Positions 43,722 to 54,610 are shown, counted from the first letter of the stretch. The stretch: 64,000 nt of DNA from Brassica napus (GCF_020379485.1 NC_063437.1:13913726-13977725), one strand, 5' to 3'. Translations and numbers: made by a program. Notes: generated by a model from the sequence alone, not told the origin.

Positions 43722-44657
43722 TATTATCTGTTCAATAGCAATGGGCAAAAGATGTTCTAACCAAAACAATTTTCTTAAAATCCAATTTAGATGACTAAAA
43801 TCAGTCTAAACCATTATAATCGATTTAAACTGTTTTAAAGTGATTTAATTTAGTTGAAATCAATCAAAATTAGAATAAATCTGGTAAATTAAATAATAAT
43901 ATTAGTACAGTTCCACAAATTGAAATATTTTTGTTTTATATATCTAATTTTGACATTTCATTAAAATGATTTTGTAATTAAACTCAAAACTAAAACATCT
44001 TAGATACAAGTGAAATGAAATGTATATATAATCTATAATATTATTTTGAAAAATGAATTGATTACTTGTCATCTTCTCCATGATTTTAGTTAATTTGATT
44101 ACTTGTCATATTTTCCATGATTTTAATATAAGTCATTAGCTTAATTAATATTATTATTTAAAACTTTATTTTGATATCTATATATTTATCATGATATTTA
44201 AGATAGTTAATAAACATTAACCTATTCTACTGATATATATACTATTATTTTTTTAAAAAATTTAATATATAATTACAAATGATATTTAAGAAATTTAATT
44301 AATAAATAGATATTAACAATTTATATTAACAATATCTACCGATAATATCATCATTGCTTTTATCTTATTTTTAGTATATGATTTTAATGACTAATATTGT
44401 AATCAGTTTCTCTGATTTTTATTGGAAATATTGATCAATTTCAGATTATTATAAAATTCATATACAAGTATACTAATATATCTGAATTAATCGGCTTTTT
44501 GGTTTATTTGGTTTAATCATTGAATATACTGAACCATATCCATATAATGCGGGGTTTTTTAAATAACATACATTCGCTTTATTCGGTACTACCAAATCCA
44601 GACCAATTTCTCTACTTCGGTTTGGTTTTAAATGGTTTTGTTTTACCGGATTGAACA
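43722..44657. other. AT-rich intergenic DNA ending in a hAT-like terminus
   Basis: No gene. The last ~180 bp (GGTTTATTTGGTTTAATC...TTTTACCGGATTGAACACTCCTA) resemble the right end of the hAT MITE at 52166-53017, so a decayed member of that family probably ends at about 44663, where the composite element begins. Confidence 0.4.
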
Positions 44658-45013
44658 CTCCTAGATATAGGTGTCAAAATGGGTAAAAGTTAATGGATCA
44701 ACCCAAACCAATCCAAACCAATCCAAACCATGTATCTTAATGGATAGAATAATTGGGTCCAAATGGATTAATGGATTAAATGGGTTAATGATTTTAATGG
44801 ATTGGGTTAAAATGGTTTGGATTGTAATGCATAATGAGTTATCCATAACTAAACCAATAACAATTTATAACAAACAAAAACTCAAATCAAATATATAAAC
44901 GAAAAAACAAACCAAATTTCTAAACCAATTTTACTACACCAAATGTTTTTTTTCATATATATATATATATATATAACTCAATTTAATAAACTAAATCTAA
45001 CCCAATTATTCAC

Positions 45014-45049
<36 letters not shown>

Positions 45050-45051
<2 letters not shown>

Positions 45052-45563
45052 GAAATACCATAGGATAGCACTAAAAAAATTTCTGTCACAAATATAAACT
45101 CTATGGATCAAAATGACTAAAATGTTTCACTAAAGAGGTAAATATACACTTATACATCTAGGGTTAACTAATCTAAACCTTAGGGTTTAGAGTTAAGGGG
45201 TGGAGATTTGGGATTGAGATTTAAAATTTTATAAAAATAAAAAATAAATATTAAAAATTTGAAAATAATTTTTTTTAAATAGTTTCAAAAAGTATTTTCG
45301 AATTACAAAAAGAAAATTTGAAAAAAAAATAAAAAAAAATTTGAAATTTTTTCAAATTTTTTTTTTGTATAAAAAAGTTGAAATTTGAAAACATATAATC
45401 TAAAACTATAAAAAAATATTTTTTTATTTTTTTATTTTTTTATATATAGGGTATTAGGGTGAGTCCTTTTACCTATTAAATGAAACATTATGGCCATTTT
45501 CCTCCTTGAGATCTATTTTTGTAACCAAAACTTGAAAATTGTCTATTTAGAAGAATTTTCCTA
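45050..45563. mobile_element. MITE, GGGAAA/TTTTCC family, inserted in a TA tract
   Basis: GGGAAATACCATAGGATAGC at the left and a mirrored GAAGAATTTTCC at the right, with long similar arms (CTAAAATGTTTCACTAAAGA opposite ATTAAATGAAACATTATGG). Flanked on both sides by (TA)n, compatible with a 9-bp Mutator-type duplication but not provable in a simple repeat. Interior has CTTAGGGTTTAGAGTTAAG. Non-coding. Confidence 0.65.
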
Positions 45564-45664
45564 TATATATATATATATTTGTTAACACCCAACTTTTAAT
45601 ATATATAAAACTATTATATCTTGATTTTTTAATAAGCCAAATTTAATCATAAATTTTGCCAAAT

Positions 45665-46640
45665 CATAAAATCAAGTTTTCCACCAGAACGCTAAATCTC
45701 ATTTCCCCACAGGAACGACAAAATCATGTTTTTTCGTCAAAACCGCAAAGTCATGTTTTTTCTGCCAAAACCGTAAAATTGAGTTTTCCGCCAAAACCGC
45801 AAAGTCGTGTTTTCCCGCCAAAACCGTAAAATCAAGTTTTTCCGCCAAACCGCAAAGTTATGTTTTCCCGCCAAAGCCGTAAATTCAAAATTTCCAGCCA
45901 AAACGACAAAGTCGTATTTTCCCGCCAAAACCGTGAAATCGAGTTTTCCCGGCCAACCCGTAAAATTGAGTTCTCCGCTAAAACCCTAAAATTGAGTTTC
46001 CTGCCAAAACCGCAAGATTGAGTTTTTCCGCCGAAATAAAAAAATTGAGTTTTCCCGCCAAAACTGCAAAATCGTGTTTTCCCGTGAAACCCGTAAAATT
46101 GACATTACTGCCAAAACCGTGAACTCAAGTTTTTCCGCCAAAACCATAAAATCGAGTTTCCCGCCAAAACCGCAAAATTGAGTTTTCTCGCTAAAATTGT
46201 AAAATTGAGTTTTTCCGCCAAAACTGCAAAATCGTGTTTACTCGTAAAAACCGTAAAATTGAATTTACTGCCAAAATCGTAAAATTGAGTTTTCCCGCCA
46301 AATTGCAATATTGCATTTTTCCGGCTAAAACCGTAATACTATGTTTTCTTGCCAAAACCGTAAAATTGAGTTTACCCACCAAAACCACAAAATTAAATTT
46401 TCTCGTCAAAACCGCAAAATTGTGTTTTCCCACCAAAATTGCAATATTGTATTTTCTGGCCAAAACCGTAATACTGTTTTTTTCTAGCCAAAACCATAAA
46501 ATTGTATTTCCGCTAAAACAGAAAATCTTGTTTTTCCGCAAAAACGTTAAAAGCAGTTTTCTCACTAAAATCACAAAATTATCTTCTCTGCTAAAATAAT
46601 AAAATGATTTTTACCACCAAAACCATATAATTGTATGTAT
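45665..46640. repeat. 27-bp tandem array rich in E2F-type sites (array 1)
   Basis: About 35 degenerate monomers of 26-28 bp with the core GTTTTCCCGCCAAAACCG followed by TAAAATTGA or CAAAATCGT. TTTCCCGC fits the E2F consensus TTTSSCGC, and many monomers keep it. Because the period is close to 27, open frames run through it on both strands giving 9-residue peptide repeats (such as LAGKLNFTV); these are by-products. Amplification of E2F sites by transposons is known in Brassica. Confidence 0.85.
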
Positions 46641-47129
46641 CAAAAGTCTAAGTATTCTTTTTGTTTTCAACCCCAAAGTAATATTGTTACTTAGTAACCA
46701 TTTAAGCTATATAATTATTGTTCATGGCTTAACCATTAAAACCATTCAATCATTAACTTAAATGAGTTATGGATTGACCCAATCCATTTGTCAAATGGAT
46801 TGGATTGGTTAAAACCATAACCCATATAAGCTTAAAACCATTTGGATATGGTTTGGTTTGGGTTGGTTTACCTATTTTGTCAGTGACATTTTTGGCTGAA
46901 GAGGAAAAAAACAAAACCAAAATAAATAAATAATCATTACATAGACAACATTAGTATTTTTTGACAAACATAAGCACTTAAAACAAACAAAAAACAACAA
47001 CATTTTTATCCCAAATGAAAAACAAAAAAAATCAGAAAAACACACACCAAACAACTTAAAACCAAATGCAACAACTTTAAGCACAAATGCAAAAACAAAT
47101 AAGTTTCCAAGTTTTCCATGGAGAAAACT
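46641..47129. other. Array-1 tail and 3' flank of the F-box/kelch gene
   Basis: 46641-46880 is the transposon tail (AACCATAACCCATATAAG, GGTTTGGTTTGGGTTGG, ACCTATTTTG) and ends without the expected GACACCCCTA. 46885-47129 is A/C-rich and should contain the 3' UTR of the minus-strand gene. Confidence 0.5.
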
Positions 47130-48431
47130 TTAAGCAAACATCACACAACAGTTATGAATAAACTGTGGGAGCTCAGCACCAACACACCAATGTTTTATTT
47201 CTTCCCAGTGCTGCTCTTCCACGTCTGGAGAAGGACGGCATGAGTGAACTACTGTCTTCCTATGCCAAGAGTGAGAAGTTCCAATCACCAGAAGTCTGTC
47301 TCCTATCGATTTAAACGCAATCCCCCAACCGAAGGCAGCGTTTGCGCTCACAGGGACAACACCAAGTTTCTTCCAATTATTTGTGTTTATATCATATACC
47401 CGAAGCTCGTTCAAAGATGTTTCTAACATGTATAGATTGTCATCAACCACAGCAATAAGGGGCGGAGATTGGGAATGCGCAATGACTGTCATGTCTTTTA
47501 GCATGTCAGGTATCAACTCCCAAGAATTGGTCGTCTCATCATAACTTTCTCCACAAGTGAGGTGTTTATCATTATCATCTCGGCCACCGAGGACGTAAAA
47601 TTTTCCACGCAAGAAACATCCTGAGCTGAACTTCCTTGCTTTATGCATTCCATTAATCATAGTCCACCTTTTTGTATCAGCATTATACTTTTCTACAGTT
47701 TGCACAACAACAGGGTTTCCATTTTCATCCATTTTAATGCCTCCTGCAAAAAATGCGGTTTTACCATGGCTTGCAGAACCGTACATGGCCCTCGGTGTGA
47801 TCATTGAAGGACCTTTGAACCACTTATGATTCTCTAGCTCATAGCGAAACACCACAATTCCATCTATTTCTCTCCCTATGACAATTAGTTGAGTACCCAC
47901 ACTAATTGTTTCCTTATCGCTGTGGAAAAAGCAATAGTCAGAAGAAGGAACTTTAGGAAGTTTCCGAAAGGTTTTAAAATCCTTATCAAACATTTCCCAA
48001 TTAGATACAGCCCCTGAATGCAAAATCACATAGGGTTTCACAAGTCCTTTTTCTTGTCTCACCCTGAAAATTTCACAACTCTTTAATAACTGCAAGAATT
48101 TCTTGTTAAGAAACTGCAGTTTCCAGTATTCAAAGCATGGTAGACGAGCAATGATCTCGACCTCAAGCTCGTACAAAAGCTTATGATCAACGTAATAGGC
48201 ATCATGAGTTTTTAAACCTGCAAGATTCTGAAATTCTTTTGCAATTTCTCCTTTTTCTTCCTCGTCGGAATCAGAACAAGGTTTCACATTCAAGTCAAGT
48301 ATTTGAGGTTTAATGCCAACCATTGAAATATTCCTTGGTTCAGATCGGCTCAAGCTTGCTCCAACTTTAGGAGCCTGATCTTCTCTTAGCATTAGCACAT
48401 CACGATTTATTTTAGCCATCTCTTTTGACAT
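47130..48431 (-). CDS. F-box/kelch-repeat protein, 433 aa, intronless CDS
   Basis: Intact. Likely SCF ubiquitin-ligase adaptor with a kelch propeller for substrate binding. Start is the ATG at 48431 (MSKEMAKINRDV); the codon before it is TTG. An acidic stretch (SDSDEEEKGEIAKE) precedes an F-box at about residues 86-125 (LEVEIIARLPCFEYWKLQFLNKKFL). Kelch units follow: GPSMITPRAMYGSASHGKTAFFAGG, KFYVLGGRDDNDKH, NLYMLETSLNELRVYDINTNNW, RLLVIGTS. The C-terminus ends FIHNCCVMFA, as in the Arabidopsis SKIP11/At3g27150-like group. An acceptor-like TTCACAG|GAATTG lies 7 nt before the ATG, suggesting a 5'-UTR intron. It sits inside the composite hAT-like element. Confidence 0.9.
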   Translation of the reverse strand: MSKEMAKINRDVLMLREDQAPKVGASLSRSEPRNISMVGIKPQILDLNVKPCSDSDEEEKGEIAKEFQNLAGLKTHDAYYVDHKLLYELEVEIIARLPCFEYWKLQFLNKKFLQLLKSCEIFRVRQEKGLVKPYVILHSGAVSNWEMFDKDFKTFRKLPKVPSSDYCFFHSDKETISVGTQLIVIGREIDGIVVFRYELENHKWFKGPSMITPRAMYGSASHGKTAFFAGGIKMDENGNPVVVQTVEKYNADTKRWTMINGMHKARKFSSGCFLRGKFYVLGGRDDNDKHLTCGESYDETTNSWELIPDMLKDMTVIAHSQSPPLIAVVDDNLYMLETSLNELRVYDINTNNWKKLGVVPVSANAAFGWGIAFKSIGDRLLVIGTSHSWHRKTVVHSCRPSPDVEEQHWEEIKHWCVGAELPQFIHNCCVMFA

Positions 48432-48627
48432 CAATTCCTGTGAATTTCAAAATAATACTATGAATAACAGCATTCAATTCCAATAATCTAACAAAATTTG
48501 TTTTACTACATATAATTACAAACAATTTTAAGTATTTGAACTCCCAAATTTTATTTAAAAAACAATAATGAGATTCTGTTATATGAACTGGGAAATCAAA
48601 GAGATTCAAAAACTGCATTAAGTAATA

Positions 48628-49440
48628 CTAGATTTTGACCCGAGTTTTTTTTAAAGCGCGGGATTAATTTTCTTTTAAAATTCTATAAATTTTTTAATTA
48701 TAAGATTTTTTTAATTATAAGATTATGTGTTTTTATATATGATACCTATATACATTTAAAATTTATTGATTGTTTATGTTATAATTATAGATATTAGATA
48801 TGCTATAAAAATTATATTTATATTTATGAAATTATTTTTAAAGAAGTTCATTTTTTAGAAAAATATTGTATTAATTTTAATTTATTCTAAAGTATTATAT
48901 TTATATACTAAATATATTTTCTCATTACATAATCTAATATTATTCTTTGCAGATTTTTTTTTTCTTTTCAGATTTTAACTATTAGTTATTATTTACTTAG
49001 ATGCATATATTTGTTTCAACCATATAAAACTCAACTATAAAAATTGTAAAAAGGAAATTTTATGATTTTGTTATTTCTCAGAATTAGGAAAATACACTAC
49101 AAAAAAAAAACACATCAATTCATTTGTATCTCATAAATAAATTATATTAGTTTAATTTATTTATTACCCGCAAAATTAAGTATACTTCATATGATTAGAA
49201 ATATCTAATTATTCAAAACAAAAAAAAATCTGGTCGAAAAAAGAATTGTTATGGGTATGATAAAGTTTTACCGAAAGTAAATTCTAATAGTTAACTAGCA
49301 TTTATGGTTTTGTTTTGGTTTGTAAAGAAATTTATTTGTTACTATAAATATAAAATATCTCTAATATTTTGTAAATATGATAAAAATCTTAAGGCAGAAT
49401 CCTAAACTTTTAAAATAGAATCCTGCTTTAATAGTATAGA
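48628..49440 (-). mobile_element. Non-autonomous Helitron, 813 bp, minus orientation
   Basis: On the minus strand it starts TCTATACTATTAAAGCAGGA (from 49440) and ends with a GC-rich hairpin region, CGGGTCAAAATCTAG (to 48628), inserted between A and T. No coding capacity. It lies about 200 bp upstream of the F-box/kelch ATG, in the probable 5'-UTR intron or promoter. Confidence 0.8.
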
Positions 49441-50880
49441 TAAACTCAAAAATTGCAAGCAAATAATTAATTAATGCTTCTATATAATTTATTGTTTTGA
49501 AAATTTAATATTTCAAGAGATTAAGAAAATATTTCCTTAGTCTATACAATAATGTGAGCCACTAGAAAAATGTAATTTAAATTTATGCAACACGACAGAA
49601 ATGTACAAGCACTGTTCTAAAACATATAATTGCATGCCTTTTACGATTATAATTTTTCTATTTAAAGAACTTTCAAAATATCAAATTGGGAATATGTATT
49701 ATTTCTTATAAGTAAATCAATATAATTTCAAAACTAAGCATATTATGACAAAGATTAATATATTTTGTGATAGTGATGCAATATAAAAATCTGATATGTA
49801 ATAATATCACTAGTGATTAGATTTATCATAAAATTTGCATGTGTACCTTAAAAACTGATAGAAATTCTTTATTGAATGCTCTCTTGAATCCCAGTTATAT
49901 TTAGTTAGTTGAAAAGATGCATAAGAAATTTTGACTAAGTTACTCAGATATATATAGCATATGTGTTTTGATTTTTAGCTCTACCCTATTATAATGTTTT
50001 GTTTAATATTCTTACCATATTAATATAATATCCTTATTCAACCTTCAACCATAAATACAAGTAATAAATTATCTGGAAATTTTGACTAAACTTTTATGAG
50101 TTTATTTAAATCTTTACCATACACGATAAGACTACTAATTAGTGATTGTTTGCAGTTTTGACTAACTTTTTGTTAATTGTTTGAGAATATTTATTAGGTT
50201 TTCAAAGAAATGTTTTGAATAATTTTTGGCTTTTAATTAAATTAATTATTTTATTTTATTGCAATTTTTTTTTAAATGTATGCATTATTAAAAAACAATA
50301 AATAACAAAGTTGATACTTGCAAAATAAAATAGTTTCATTTTAAAATAAAAGATTACTTTCCATCTATAATGAAAGTCCAGTTTGTATATTTTCTTTGAT
50401 CAAAGTCTATTGTGTATATAACACATTAAATTTATAAATCGAAAGTCGAGTATTAATTTAATACCCTATGATTAATCTGATTCGAACCAAACTGTATTTG
50501 GTTACTCTGAGAATATAAAGAAAATTAATTTATGCTACAATGCAATGGATATTTATTGTTTCTCCGATACCTTTTAAGTAGCTTACAATGTTTACTTCTC
50601 AGAAGAAAAATTTGATGCTCCTATATCTTCAGAGAGTTCTTTAAATCGGCTTCAAGGAAATAAAATATTGCGAACTCAAATCATTGATCTTGGAGCTAAT
50701 AAATAGTTACAGAGATCAACCCGCTAATATCGAACTGACATGTAATAATATTAAGAAATAACAACCTTATCCTTATTATTATTTGTAGATAAATAAGCAC
50801 ATATTTATAAATGTTGGTCTTTTTTTAACGTTGGGTAACACATTACATCATCATGTAATCTCTAAATCTATTACATAAGA
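49441..50880. other. AT-rich DNA, nothing recognised
   Basis: Very A/T-rich, no open frame of note, no terminal repeats that I could pair. Confidence 0.5.
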
Positions 50881-50889
50881 TGATCAACT

Positions 50890-51090
50890 ACCTGCAACAT
50901 ATGCGATATTGATGAACAGCTTCACGAATAATGATTCCACGATGAAGCTCTCTCTGAAACACTTGAAACCACAGACGGCTCTGCATGTACGACATCCTCG
51001 ATGGACAGGCTCTCACCGCAACAGGCGATCAGAACGAACGGCTCTGCTTACATTACTCTGGAACCTCCGAAAGCTTCGCATCCTATAATC
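50890..51090 (-). other. Possible 5'-UTR exon of the F-box/kelch gene
   Basis: A GC-richer island in A/T-rich surroundings. On the minus strand it ends GTTGCAG|GTAGTTG, a donor-like site at about 50892, and could be spliced to the acceptor 7 nt upstream of the F-box/kelch ATG. The intron would be about 2.45 kb and would contain the Helitron. No long frame. Purely a positional inference. Confidence 0.25.
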
Positions 51091-51180
51091 TGCAAGAAAT
51101 TGCATAATCTAGGATTCGAACCCCAAGCATGGGTGTAGAAGACTTTAAACCTTAACCAATAGGCTAGGGTGCTTCCACAT
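51085..51180 (-). repeat. tRNA-like (SINE-like) segment
   Basis: Minus strand: CACCCTAGCCTATTGGTTAAGG (A-box-like) and GGGGTTCGAATCCTAG (B-box-like) at tRNA-like spacing. The acceptor stem does not pair, so it is a tRNA-derived repeat rather than a tRNA gene. Confidence 0.45.
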
Positions 51181-51554
51181 AAATTTTGCTCTTTTATTTC
51201 TAACTATTTACAACTCCATTATTTTTCCGCACCTCTGTGTAAATAATAAATATTGGGTTTCGATAAAATGATATATTAAAATTACCAAAACTAAATTAGT
51301 TTATTCTCTGTTTTAGTAAAATCTTATAGAAAATCCATTATGTAACCATATAAAATAAAATAGAGATTTTTTAAATAAAAATAGATACAACCATAGTTTA
51401 TGGTTAATTAAAAGCCAAATGACCTTACAAACTCTAGTTATCCGAACTAAAAAAATAAATTAAGATACAATTTTAATGTGTTATAACTTTTACAAACCTA
51501 AAATTTTGAAAAATAAATTGAAACCAGATAGCGATTTTAACTGAACATATGACA

Positions 51555-53330
51555 TAATTTCCCGCCAAAGCCGTAAAATCAAAATTTCCCGCCAAAACGG
51601 CAAAGCCGTGTTTTCCTGCCAAAATCGTGAAATCGAGTTTTCCCGCCAAAACCGTAAAATTGAATTTTCCGCCAAAACCATAAAATCGAGTTTCCCGCCA
51701 AAACCGCAAGATTGAGTTTTTTTCCCAAAATCGAAAATTGAGTTTTCTCGCCAAAACTGCAAAATCGTGTTTTCTCGTGAAAACCATAAAATTGAAATTA
51801 CTGCCAAAACCCTGAACTCGAATTTTTCCGCCAAACCCGTAATATTGAGTTTTCCGCCAAAACCATAAAATCGAGTTTCCCACCAAAACCGCAAAATTAA
51901 TTTTTCCCGCCAAAATTGTAACATTGAGTTTTTCCGCCAAAACTGCAAAATCGCGTTTTCTCGTGAAAACCGTAAAATTGAATTTACTGCCGAAATCGTA
52001 AAATTGAGTTTTCCCGCCAAAACCATAAAATTGATTTTTCCCGCCAAAACCGCAAACTTGAAATTTCCTGCCAAAATCTCAAAATCGGTTTTTCCGCCAA
52101 AAGCGCAAAATCGTGTTTTCCCGCCAAAACTGCAATATTGTATTTTCTGGCCAAAACCTTAATACTAGGGGTGTTCAATCCGGATATCGGTTCGGTTTAG
52201 GTTCGATTTTTTTCGGTTTTCGGTATTTCGGTTATAAGTACCTTTCTAAATCCATGTTTACTTCGGTTTGGTTCGGTTTATATTCCGTCGGTTTTTGGTA
52301 TTGTCAACACAGTCATTTATTAAAAATATATTACATGTTCAAATAAATGAACAAAAACGTAAAAATGTTTCTACCATCAAATAAAATCATCAAATCTATA
52401 ATTAAAATCAGAGCCTGAAATTTTGAAAATAAAAATATGAAACAAAACATAAACATGAAAGAAAAGTTTTTCCACTCTTCCATATTTAGTGTTCATTAAA
52501 GTCATGCTTTTTTGATTGAACACGAAACTCTGTTTGTTTATAGATAAGAAAAAAGTTGTGAAAATTTTCATTTTCCATCAAATTTATCATCTTCATATTA
52601 ATTTAGTGAATACTAAAATAAAGCAAAAAGATAAAAATAAATAAAAGACTTAGAAAATAAGATGTATGAATTCCGATGTATTGTTATTTAATTATAGTTC
52701 AAGTGTTTTTACAAATTATATAAGGTTCTTTATTACTATAACATTATGGTAATAGTTATTAACACAAATTTAACTTATATAACAAATAGATTTTCATGTA
52801 TTGTTATAAAATAGATACATATTTACATGTTTCTACTTTTAATCGGTTTTGTTCGGTTTATTCGGTTTAATCGGTTATATACCAAACCATATCCAAATCC
52901 TATGGTTTTTATAAAATTATATCCATTCGGTTTATATGGTATATACCAAAACCAAACCATATTGTCTATTTCGGTTCGGTTCGGTACGTTTCGGTTTTAC
53001 CATATTGAACAGCCCTACTTAATACTATGTTTTCTTGGAAAAACCGTAAAATTGAGTTTTGCCACCAAAACCACAAAATTGAATTTCTCGCCAAAACCGC
53101 AAAATCACCTTTTTCTCACCAAAACCGCAATATTGTATTTTCCGGCCAAAACCGTAATATTGTGTTTTCTTGCCAGAACCATAAAATTGTATTTCCACTA
53201 AAACAGAACATCTTGTTTTCCCGCAAAAATGTTAAAAGTAGTTTTCGCACTAAAATCACAAAATTATCTTCTCTGCTAAAATAATAAAATTGTTTTTAAC
53301 ACCAAAACCATATAATTGTATTTATCAAAA
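51555..53330. repeat. 27-bp tandem array rich in E2F-type sites (array 2), split by a hAT MITE
   Basis: Same monomer and orientation as array 1 (core TTTCCCGCCAAAACCG). The array is interrupted at 52166-53017; the sequence on either side (CTTAATAC...) rejoins in register with the TAATACTATGTTTTCTTG stretch of array 1. Frames of up to 194 codons on the minus strand are by-products of the 27-bp period. Confidence 0.85.
52166..53017. mobile_element. hAT-type MITE inside array 2, 852 bp
   Basis: Termini TAGGGGTGTTC and GAACAGCCCTA (one mismatch when inverted) with the 8-bp direct repeat CTTAATAC on each side (52158-52165, 53018-53025). Sub-terminal regions are full of CGGTTCGGTTT motifs. No transposase. 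Confidence 0.88.
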
Positions 53331-53576
53331 GTCTAAGTATTCTTTTTGTTTTCAGCCCCAAAGTAATATTTTTACTTAGTAACCATTTAAGCTATAAAAT
53401 TATTGTTCATGAGTTAGCCATTAAAACCATTAAGTCATTAACTTAAATGAGTTATGGATTTACCCAATCCATTTGTCAAATGGATTGGTTAAAACCATAA
53501 CCCATATAAGTTTAAAACCATTTGGATATGGTTTGGTTTGGATTGGTTTACCTATTTTGACACCCCTACTCCTAGA

Positions 53577-53959
53577 CTATCTTTATTTTGGTGATGTTTT
53601 ATAGTCTTGATTATTTAGAATCCTTTCAGTGCCACATGATTTATTTTCAGTCCAAATACAATATGTGTTTAATTTCAAATACAAATTTCCTAATTTAATT
53701 ATTACTATAGAAAATTGATCCAAAATCTACACATAAATAAAACTATGAAATGACGTAAAATAAAATAAAAATAAAAAAATAAAACTATGAAATAAAAGAA
53801 TATAATTTAATACCTTAATTAACAATACGAATATTGAAGTTTTATAATTTATAATAACTAATTTATATCTAATTTAAATATTGTTTTAAATAAAAATAAA
53901 CATTGGAATTAAATATTTTTAGGTAAAGTGGGGGACATCAACTAGTAATAGTATTTTAA
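53577..53959. other. AT-rich flank, nothing recognised
   Basis: Sequence outside the composite element; no gene or repeat terminus identified. Confidence 0.4.
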
Positions 53960-54410
53960 GCAATCGACAATTCTCTCAAATAGTAAATTTTTAAAATTTT
54001 GTCATCATAACAACCCACAAAAAAAAGAAAATGATTAAAAGATGTTTCATTAAAGAGGTAAAAAAAATTCTACCTGTCGATTTATAGATATATCAATATA
54101 ACTAATTATTTAGAAAAATAATAAAAAAATATTTTTTTATATTTTTCGAATTATATGCTTTCAAATGTATCTTTTATAATTTTTCGATTTTTTCTTTGAA
54201 ATTTGAAAATGCTTTTTGAAACTATTTTTTAAAAATTTATTTTAGCAGTTTAATATTTATTTATTTATTTATTAAAATTCTAAATTCCGTCCCTTAACTT
54301 TAACCCTAACTTTATTTACTATTTATTGAAACATTTTTGATCATTTTCCTCTTTGGGGACTCTTTTAGTGAAAAAAAAACTTTTATCCCAAAAATTTCTC
54401 TTAAGCAATC
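53960..54410. mobile_element. Degenerate MITE of the GGGAAA/TTTTCC family
   Basis: AGATGTTTCATTAAAGAGG at about 54041 faces its inverse TATTGAAACATTTTTGATCATTTTCCTC at 54326, with outer arms around AATTTTGTCATCATAACAA and GTGAAAAAAAAACTTTTATCCC. It resembles 45050-45563. Boundaries are approximate. Confidence 0.45.
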
Positions 54411-54463
54411 TTCCTCCACAAAAAAAAAAAAAAAAGTTCTAACATTTGTTATTGGTATGAAGT

Positions 54464-54610
54464 ATCCCACATCGTTTATATGGCTATTGGCACGATTTTA
54501 CTTGAACATGATAGGTTCTATAAGCATACAGCTCGAGTTAGGCTTAGTCTTGGTGGAAGGAAGATCTAAGACTGCTAGATCAGAATGTGATGATCTATGG
54601 TTTGAGTTTT
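54464..54610 (+). ncRNA. U3 snoRNA-like sequence with USE promoter motif (shortened, probably a pseudogene)
   Basis: ATCCCACATCG (54464-54474) matches the plant snRNA upstream sequence element RTCCCACATCG exactly and is followed at once by TTTATAT. From 54492, ACGATTTTACTTGAACAT and GGTTCTATAAGC match the highly conserved 5' end of plant U3 (ACGACCTTACTTGAACAG..., box A CTGTTCTATAGGC) with a few changes. AATGTGATGATC near 54585 is box C-like, and TTTGAG before a T-run is box D-like. The RNA would be about 117 nt instead of ~215, and the USE-to-start distance is far shorter than normal, so internal and promoter deletions are likely. Confidence 0.5.

Larger units (their letters stand above)
44666..53568. 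mobile_element. Composite hAT-like element carrying an F-box/kelch gene, 8.9 kb
   Basis: Left end TATAGGTGTCAAAATGGG (44666) and right end, reverse-complemented, TAGGGGTGTCAAAATAGG (ending 53568) are inverted repeats of the same length with few mismatches. Immediately outside each is the 8-bp direct repeat CTCCTAGA (44658-44665 and 53569-53576), the duplication size of hAT. Inside, in order: MITE, E2F-site array 1 plus a ~260-bp tail, F-box/kelch gene, Helitron, AT-rich DNA, array 2 (split by a hAT MITE) and the same ~260-bp tail. The tail next to array 1 (46640-46880) and the one next to array 2 (53310-53568) are clear copies, but only the second ends in an intact terminus. No transposase is present. 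Confidence 0.65.

Noticed and set aside
46191..46574. Minus-strand frames with 9-residue repeats in array 1 (similar frames at 51473-52074)
   Set aside because: The 27-bp tandem repeat automatically keeps frames open; monomers vary in length and there is no start context or domain.
45665..46640. CRISPR-like array of ~27-bp repeats
   Set aside because: The repeats are contiguous and degenerate with no unique spacers, and the window is clearly a plant nuclear genome.
47130..48431. miR2111 target site in the F-box/kelch gene, as in related Arabidopsis genes
   Set aside because: I looked for a stretch complementary to the miR2111 sequence I remember and did not see one; not claimed.
49090..49110. 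CACTA-element left end (CACTACAAAAAAA)
   Set aside because: Lies inside a complete Helitron, is followed only by an A-run, and no matching right terminus was found.
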